From Elephas maximus indicus (lineage: Eukaryota > Chordata > Mammalia > Proboscidea > Elephantidae), in contig NC_064830.1 in the NCBI RefSeq assembly GCF_024166365.1, positions 92,496,968 through 92,560,967 on the forward strand: a stretch of 64,000 nucleotides of DNA, written 5' to 3'. A model generated the notes under the pieces. The model searched no databases. It was not told the DNA's origin and saw only the letters and a program-made list of their open reading frames with translations. Shown here one piece after another: positions 59,024 to 64,000 of the stretch. The position numbers and the translations under genes were made by a program. How positions within the stretch are numbered: position 1 is the first letter of the stretch; each line of letters begins with the position of its first letter.

Positions 59024-59047
59024 GGGAGGCACAGCCCAAGGAGGAGC

Positions 59048-59203
59048 TGCGTCTGGCTCAGGAACCAGAGGCTGTTAGGGGAGCTACGCCCCACTCCAGC
59101 AGCTGGCACTCAGTCCAGACCAGGAGCGTCACAACTCTACAGCAACCACAGCACAACAGGAGCAGGACAAACCGACAGTCACAAGGCACTTTGAGAACTT
59201 CAG
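59048..59203 (+). other. SERPINE1: SERPINE1 exon 1 (5' UTR)
   Basis: Start inferred from the TATA box. The 3' end is a consensus donor, cttcag|gtaaga, at 59203/59204. The last part ('gagcaggacaaaccgacag', 'caaggcactttgagaacttc') parallels the human 5' UTR. No start codon in phase with exon 2. Confidence 0.85.
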
Positions 59204-59511
59204 GTAAGAGAAAAGCAAACTTTCTGCATCTCCTATCTGGGACTTAAGCAGAGAGCTTCCCTCCCCACAGACTCCTTGGCCAAGATCCCCCATCTTTCCT
59301 CTCTTTCCTTAGAGGGTCCCTGAAGACCTGTAGCCTTGAACTGACCACTCCTTAGTGATGGTCGTAAGGGAGGGGGAAGGTGGCCAGGCCCTACCAACAA
59401 CCCTATCAACCAAAATTAGTAACCTCGAACTCTCTTTGTCCCTCTCAATCACAACACTTTCTCCTTTCCCACCTCAGGAAACGGGTTTTCATACCTGCTA
59501 ACGTAAAGGGG

Positions 59512-59855
59512 GCATTGGTGGTTGAGTGGTAGATTTCTCACCTTCTATGTACGAGCTCTGGTAGTGCAGTGGTTAAGTGTTTGGCTGCTAACCAAAGGTT
59601 GGCAGTTCGAATCCACCAGCTGCTCCTTGGAAATCCTGTGGGGCAGTTCTGCTCCGTCCTATAGAATTGCTATGAGTTGGAATCAACTTGATGGCAGTAG
59701 GTCGGCCAATGTACCTCAAGCGCAGCCACCACCTGTCTGTCAGTGGACGCTTGTGTGTTGCTATGATGCTGAACAGGTTTCAGTGGAGCTACGGATCACA
59801 ACGTTGGGCATGGGGTCACCCTGAGTTGGACTCGACAACAGCTAATGATAGCAAC
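59512..59855 (+). mobile_element. tRNA-Gly-derived SINE interrupted by an AfroSINE
   Basis: 59512-59545 (gcattggtggttgagtggta then gatttctcacc) is almost the 5' half of a tRNA-Gly gene. After the AfroSINE the element resumes at about 59703 with 'ggccaatgtacctc' and continues 'gctgaacaggtttcagtgg' to a tail 'ctcgacaacagctaatg'. The 3' half of the tRNA domain, with its B box, is missing. It is a SINE, not a functional tRNA gene. Confidence 0.8.
59553..59701 (+). mobile_element. AfroSINE in SERPINE1 intron 1
   Basis: Head 'gagctctggtagtgcagtgg', B box 'agttcgaatccacc', tail 'tatgagttggaatcaacttg'. Confidence 0.92.
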
Positions 59856-60177
59856 TTGTTATACTTGTAAAAGCATTATAAGAGAATAGTTGTAAAAGTG
59901 TTATGAGAATTAAAAAGCATCATGCAAATCAAAGATGTTTTTATAATTTATCCTCTCAACCCCCTGACGTGATAAAAATCAGTCTGAGATGGAGCGGACA
60001 GGCTCAGAATACATATTTATTATCCTCTCTTAATGAACCTTGCCCTTAAATTCACCTATCATCTGCCAACAGCAGGCAATGGAAGCCTTGGTATATGGCT
60101 GGGGTACCATTTCCGCTCCACACTCTCTAAGTCTTCCAGAACTCTTCTCTCATTAAATCCTTTCCCACTTGCTCTAG

Positions 60178-60443
60178 GATGCAGAGGTCTCCAGCCATTG
60201 TCTGCCTCGCCTTGGGCCTGGCCCTCATCTTTGGAGAAGGGTCCCCTTCTCCTGAGTCCCAGGTAGCCCATCTGGCCACAAACTTTGGTGTGAAGGTGTT
60301 TCAGCAAGTGGTACAGGCCTCTAAGGACCGCAATGTGATTTTCTCACCCTATGGGGTATCGTCAGTACTGGCCATGCTGCAGCTGACAACAGGAGGGAAC
60401 ACCCAGCAACAACTCCACACAGCAATGCAATTCAAGATTGACG
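60178..60443 (+). CDS. SERPINE1: SERPINE1 exon 2 (start codon exon)
   Basis: Acceptor AG at 60176-60177, ATG at 60179. It encodes residues 1-88 and one base of the next codon (GAC G|gtgaga). Includes the signal peptide and the [19 protein letters not shown] serpin signature. Confidence 0.96.
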
Positions 60444-63017
60444 GTGAGAGACGGGCACTATGGGCACCAAGAGTAGCACAGGTTTCACAGGGCAGGGGTC
60501 CAGTCAACCAGAAGTGAAGGTTTTCACCAAGCTGAGAAAAGGCTGGCTCCAGCTTGGCCAAGCTAACTCATGTACTGCTGTGATACAGGGACCACCACCT
60601 CGTCCTCCAACCACACCTAGCACGGCTTGTCCCTTGACCAGTCACAGGGTGTACAGGCCAGTGGATTTGGTGTAAAACAGCTTGCCTCACCACTTATTAA
60701 CTGCATGACCTTTGACAAGTTACATAACCTCTTTAAACCTCAGTTTACTCATCTACAAAATAGGGATAATAAAAGTACCTACCATATGGAGCTGCTGTAA
60801 GGAGTAAATAGAATGATGCATGTAAAATGCTTAGCATCACTATTACTCTTAGAAGAAAAAATTGGGTTCATAAGAATATCCTAACCCAAAGGAAGGACTA
60901 GAACCTGAGACTATTCAGGGAAGGAGGAAGATGCAGAAAAGGGAGTAAAGTCTGGAAGGAAATCTCCCTCCAGAGACCCCTTGGAAGCAGGAGAGACCCA
61001 CGTATCTGGGCAGGGTTGGAGCCTCTCATGGGGGAAGTCAGCCTCAGCTCAATGGGATCCTAAAGTATCCTATCCTCCTTCTCTTGGCACAGAGAAAGGC
61101 ATGGCTCCTGCCCTCCGTCAGCTGTACAAGGAGATCATGGGGCCATGGAACAAGGACGAGATCAGCACAGCTGATGCCATCTTTGTCCAGCGGGACCTGA
61201 AGCTGGTCCAGGGCTTCATGCCCCACTTCTTCAGGCTGTTCCGAAGCACAGTCAAGCAGGTGAACTTTACAGAGGTGGAAAAAGCGAGGTTCATCATCAA
61301 TGACTGGGTGAAGACTCACACAAGAGGTGAGCCAAGGGCCTGCAGAGAAAAAGGGGATTTGGAAACAAATCCAAGTAACCTAACTTCTTCTTTTAACATT
61401 CTCTTCTCTATGGACTGAAAGCCAAGTGCTTTAAGAACCAAAGCATAATAGCTAGTATGTCTCATAATTAGGCCTTCTTATGAACCAACTCCAAGGGCAT
61501 CCCTAAACAGTATTGTAGGATTTAATAAGAACAGCAATTACCACAACAAGCAAGACTACAGCTTAGAGGGCAAAGTAAGGGGTAAAATAAGGGAAGACTT
61601 AAATTTCAGAGCCTGATCCCCCAGAACCAAGAAAGTGTGGTGAATAGGAGGACTTTCTGAGACTTATAGGAGGATGGGACAGGTTGAAAGACTGATTCAG
61701 CCCCTCCCACTGGGTCCCTTCAGCATGCATCCATTTGAGGACTGGGGGCTGAAGGGAACCATCTAAGAGAATGAAAAGTATCTAGCCTCCTGATCAAGGA
61801 GCCCTGGTTGCACAATGGTGAAGCGCTCAGCTGCTAACCCAAAGGTTGGTGGTTTGAAACCACCCAGTGACTCTGCAGGAGAAAAGACCTGGCTATCTTC
61901 TCCCATAAAGATTACAGTCTGGGAAACCCTGAGGCAATTCTACTCTATTATATAGGGTCACTATGAGTTGGAATCGACTCACAGCACACAACAACAAGCC
62001 TCCTGACCACCTGGCTTTCCCACAGGCATGATCAGCAACTTACTTGGCAAAGGGGCTGTGGACCAGCTGACGCGCCTGGTACTGGTGAATGCCCTCTACT
62101 TTAATGGCCAGTGGAAGATGCCCTTCCCAGCCTCAGGTACCCACCACCGCCTCTTCCACAAGTCCGATGGCAGCACCGTCTCTGTGTCCATGATGGCTCA
62201 GACCAACAAGTTCAACTACAGTAAGTGCATGACCCCATCCCCCAAGTCCTACAACTACTGCACCTCATCTCCGGGGTCTCTTGGGGGACATCTGCCCTCT
62301 GAGGGGGGAAGATTGCAGGGAATGTTCCCCACTGAGGGAGAAGAAACTCTAGAATATGCCCCAGCTTGGACAAAGATTTCCCAAGTGGGAGACCCAAGGA
62401 TAATCTGAGAAGAAAGTAGCTTCATCTAATGCAAGCTAAAGCTGAAATCCAGAAACTCCCTCAGGTCCACTTTGGACCGCTTGACCCCGGCCTCATCCAA
62501 ATGTGTTTCTAGTGTGATTACTGGGGCCGAGAAATCTTGCTGGGGGTAGACTATGTGCAAGCTGAAGTTAAGGAAATGTGGATTGGCAGAAATTCCTGGC
62601 TGGGTGTGGAGGAGGAGAATGTAGGTAAAGAAAGCCAAAAAGAGGCAGACAAACCACAAGACCCTGTGAACTGTGAACTGGCAAAAGAGAGATGCGGAAT
62701 GGAAATAAACACACTGACTCGGAGAGCAGTGGGGATAGGGATCCCCAAAAGCCAGAATGCAGAGTTTTGCTTCAAGAAAGAGTAGAGAGAACAAAAGAGC
62801 TGTCTTTGTGTCTCATAGGTGAGTTTTCCACCCCTGATGGTCATGACTACGACGTCCTGGAATTGCCCTACCATGGAAACACTATCAGCATGTTCATTGC
62901 TGCTCCCTATGAAAAAGAGGTGCCTCTCTCTGCCCTCACCAACATCCTGGATGCCCAGCTTATCAGCCAGTGGAAAGGAAATATGACCAGACTGCTCCGC
63001 CTCCTGATTCTACCCAA
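60179..63017 (+). CDS. SERPINE1: Plasminogen activator inhibitor 1 (PAI-1), exons 2-5, 3' part beyond window
   Basis: Join 60179-60443, 61093-61326, 62026-62220, 62819-63017: 893 coding bases, 297 full codons plus two bases, no stop, all junctions GT-AG and in phase. The protein is a secreted serpin that inhibits tissue- and urokinase-type plasminogen activators and binds vitronectin. Residues 1-21 form a signal peptide ([10 protein letters not shown] core). The helix D heparin-site basic residues (K in QFKIDEK, R in PALRQL, K in QLYKE, NKDE) and the helix F vitronectin region ([15 protein letters not shown]) are kept. Sequons occur at NYS (exon 4/5 junction) and NMT (exon 5), as in human, plus an extra NFT at residue 146. 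The mature N terminus is about two residues shorter than in human. The hinge, reactive-centre loop and C terminus lie past 64,000, so integrity of the inhibitor site cannot be judged. Confidence 0.97.
60444..61092 (+). other. SERPINE1: SERPINE1 intron 2 with MIR
   Basis: Contains a MIR in sense at about 60665-60845 ('gcatgacctttgacaagtta', 'aaacctcagtttactcatct'). The rest is unique. Confidence 0.85.
61093..61326 (+). CDS. SERPINE1: SERPINE1 exon 3
   Basis: Starts AG|AG AAA GGC ATG after 'cttggcacag', ends ACA AGA G|gtgagc. 234 bp. It encodes from the junction residue E89 to R166 and the first base of codon 167, containing helices D-F and the extra N146-F-T148 sequon. Confidence 0.96.
61327..62025 (+). 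other. SERPINE1: SERPINE1 intron 3 with SINE near the acceptor
   Basis: Contains a full SINE at 61797-61997 that ends only 28 bp upstream of exon 4. The remaining acceptor region is 'gcctcctgaccacctggc' plus 'tttcccacag'. The likely branch-point motif CTGAC is at 62003-62007. Confidence 0.9.
61797..61997 (+). mobile_element. AfroSINE-type SINE, long subfamily, 28 bp from exon 4
   Basis: Head 'ggagccctggttgcacaatg', middle 'gaaaagacctggctatcttc', tail 'cagcacacaacaacaa'. Flanked by gcctcctgatca (61785-61796) and gcctcctgacca (61998-62009), a 12-bp duplication with one difference. The duplication contains the presumed branch point. Confidence 0.95.
62026..62220 (+). CDS. SERPINE1: SERPINE1 exon 4
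   Basis: GC ATG ATC after 'tttcccacag', ends TTC AAC TAC A|gtaagt. 195 bp, in phase. Encodes [15 protein letters not shown] through TNKFNY, including strand 3A region. Confidence 0.96.
62221..62818 (+). other. SERPINE1: SERPINE1 intron 4
   Basis: Unique sequence, no repeat recognised. The acceptor region is purine-rich up to 'gctgtctttgtgtctcatag', a modest pyrimidine tract. Confidence 0.85.
62819..63017 (+). CDS. SERPINE1: SERPINE1 exon 5
   Basis: Starts GT GAG TTT TCC after 'gtgtctcatag', ends CTA CCC AA|gtaagc. 199 bp. Encodes [16 protein letters not shown] through LRLLILP and two bases of a Lys codon. The exon's first bases, GTGAG, themselves resemble a donor site. Confidence 0.95.
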
Positions 63018-64000
63018 GTAAGCCAGCCCCTGCTCTCACCACACTTGCCAATGCCTTTATCCCCTCTTCTCTCCTCTTTCCTGGCTCCTGAAAGCACTAC
63101 CGCATTAGGATTCCCAGAACCTTGTCATCTGCAGGGCAGGGACATGTGTGGGAGGATGATGGGAAATTGGCTAGCCTGGGTTTGATTAAGACTCCTCTCA
63201 TGGGTCCCTCCTGCTGTTTCTGCTGTAGGGCAGGGGGAGCTTTTCTAGATGGTTCCCCCATACTTACCACCCTGGAATACCCAGTAAAAGCCAGCCGAAA
63301 GAAAAACCAGAAATATGATGGAGGTGGGAGGCTAAATTGATCTAAATCCATTTTCTGATGCTCCTCACTCCCTGCCTCCCCCCCCGCCCACCCCAGTCTC
63401 CTCAAGTCAACATCCAAACACTGGCAGCTAAAGGAACCATTTCCACAGATAAAACAGGCTGAATTGCAGCTCCTAGCTGGGGTTCCCAACAGCCACAAAA
63501 TATTTCTGCAGGAGCAAAAGGGTGGAGAAGGCTCAGGTTGGGAAACCTCTCACTAAGCTTACCCCAAACTTCCAGATGCAGATAATGCCAGGCTTGGGGA
63601 AAGAGGGATACTTGGATGGTTAGGTTTCTCTCCCCTTCCCCCTCTAATAAAAATGGAGGTAATTAGTCATGCCCTGTTGGGAAGCAGAAAGTGCCCCAAG
63701 CCTCTCTGCTTGAATCCTCTTCAGGGTTAGCTCTCAGGAACACAATCTGCAGACCAGATTTTTGTTCAAATATTCTTCCAGGAGAATTGCCCTTGGCCCC
63801 CCAGCCAGACTGAATAAAATTATGCTGAAACTACTGCTTTATTTGAGGAAAGTAATTAGTCATAGGCTTGAGGGTGTGGGGGGAATAATGCAAGAGGAAT
63901 GTTCATTAATCTTAGAAACCTCCAGCAATAAGAGACATTGCAAACGGATCTCACAAAGCAGGCCTCCCTTTTCTACTTCCCCATCTAGTGCCCATAGTGC
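63018..64000 (+). other. SERPINE1: SERPINE1 intron 5, incomplete
   Basis: No exon 6-like coding block (the expected continuation after LPK) is found before 64,000, so the intron is at least 983 bp. AT-rich unique sequence with a candidate AATAAA at about 63814 that lies in the intron. Confidence 0.7.

Larger units (their letters stand above)
58360..59047 (+). promoter_or_regulatory. SERPINE1: SERPINE1 promoter and proximal enhancer
   Basis: The block aligns by order of landmarks with the well-studied human PAI-1 promoter: CCAGCCAGAC (distal Smad box position) at 58361-58370, the CACGTG E-box and G run at 58420-58429, the hypoxia element CACGT at 58877-58881, tandem CAGACAGAC at 58946-58954, a GC box GGGTGGGG at 58972-58979, and the TATA box at 59018. 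In human these respond to TGF-beta/Smad, USF, HIF-1 and Sp1. Conservation of position is what I see; function here is inferred. Confidence 0.85.
59204..60177 (+). other. SERPINE1: SERPINE1 intron 1
   Basis: Contains a tRNA-Gly-type SINE (from 59512) interrupted by an AfroSINE, described separately. The acceptor is 'cccacttgctctag' ending 60177. Sequence outside the SINEs is unique. Confidence 0.85.

Noticed and set aside
59512-59545. tRNA-Gly gene
   Set aside because: Only the 5' half matches. The B box half is missing and it continues as a SINE body.
63018-64000. SERPINE1 exon 6 inside the window
   Set aside because: No segment continues the serpin reading after LPK with a suitable acceptor before 64,000.
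1-64000. CRISPR arrays, operons, prophage or other prokaryotic systems
   Set aside because: The window is mammalian nuclear DNA. The regular repeats are microsatellites or transposon copies.

Overview
The window is mammalian nuclear DNA from an afrotherian, most like an elephant or close paenungulate relative. It is full of afrotherian tRNA-derived SINEs (AfroSINE type, in both orientations), RTE-class LINE copies whose 3' tails resemble the SINE tails, L1 3' ends of a lineage-specific type, and several copies of one solo LTR family with 5-bp target duplications. The two genes match the human 7q22.1 order TRIM56 - SERPINE1, both on the + strand.

Layout. Positions 1-26,200 hold no protein gene that I can support. 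They are old L1 fragments, nested LTRs, RTE LINEs and SINEs. A CpG-rich promoter lies at about 26,290-26,610, followed by two predicted untranslated TRIM56 exons (ending at 26,596; 27,351-27,477) and one uninterrupted coding exon (27,587-29,857, 756 codons). The 29,858-58,300 interval is intergenic: unique sequence with MIR/L2 relics, SINEs, two more copies of the solo LTR family, an unusual palindromic repeat family (also present near 10.8 kb), a 5'-truncated L1 3' end with a perfect 16-bp target duplication, and a 4.1-kb L1 composite that splits a MIR.

The SERPINE1 promoter occupies roughly 58,360-59,047. It contains the position orthologous to the human 4G/5G site (five Gs here), a CACGTG E-box, a hypoxia-response core, GC boxes and a TATA box. 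Exon 1 (untranslated) ends at 59,203. Coding exons 2-5 are 60,178-60,443, 61,093-61,326, 62,026-62,220 and 62,819-63,017. They join in frame with no stops and encode 297 complete codons, about three quarters of the usual protein. The exons for the reactive-centre loop and C terminus lie beyond the window end.

The two genes are neighbours by synteny and I see no shared pathway. TRIM56 is an interferon-linked E3 ubiquitin ligase; SERPINE1 (PAI-1) is the secreted inhibitor of plasminogen activators.

I found no previously undescribed multi-gene system. The observations most worth checking are a SINE whose target duplication covers the likely branch point of SERPINE1 exon 4, an extra N-glycosylation sequon in PAI-1, an in-frame 24-bp repeat in the TRIM56 linker, the palindromic repeat family, and several nested transposon insertions that give a relative time order.
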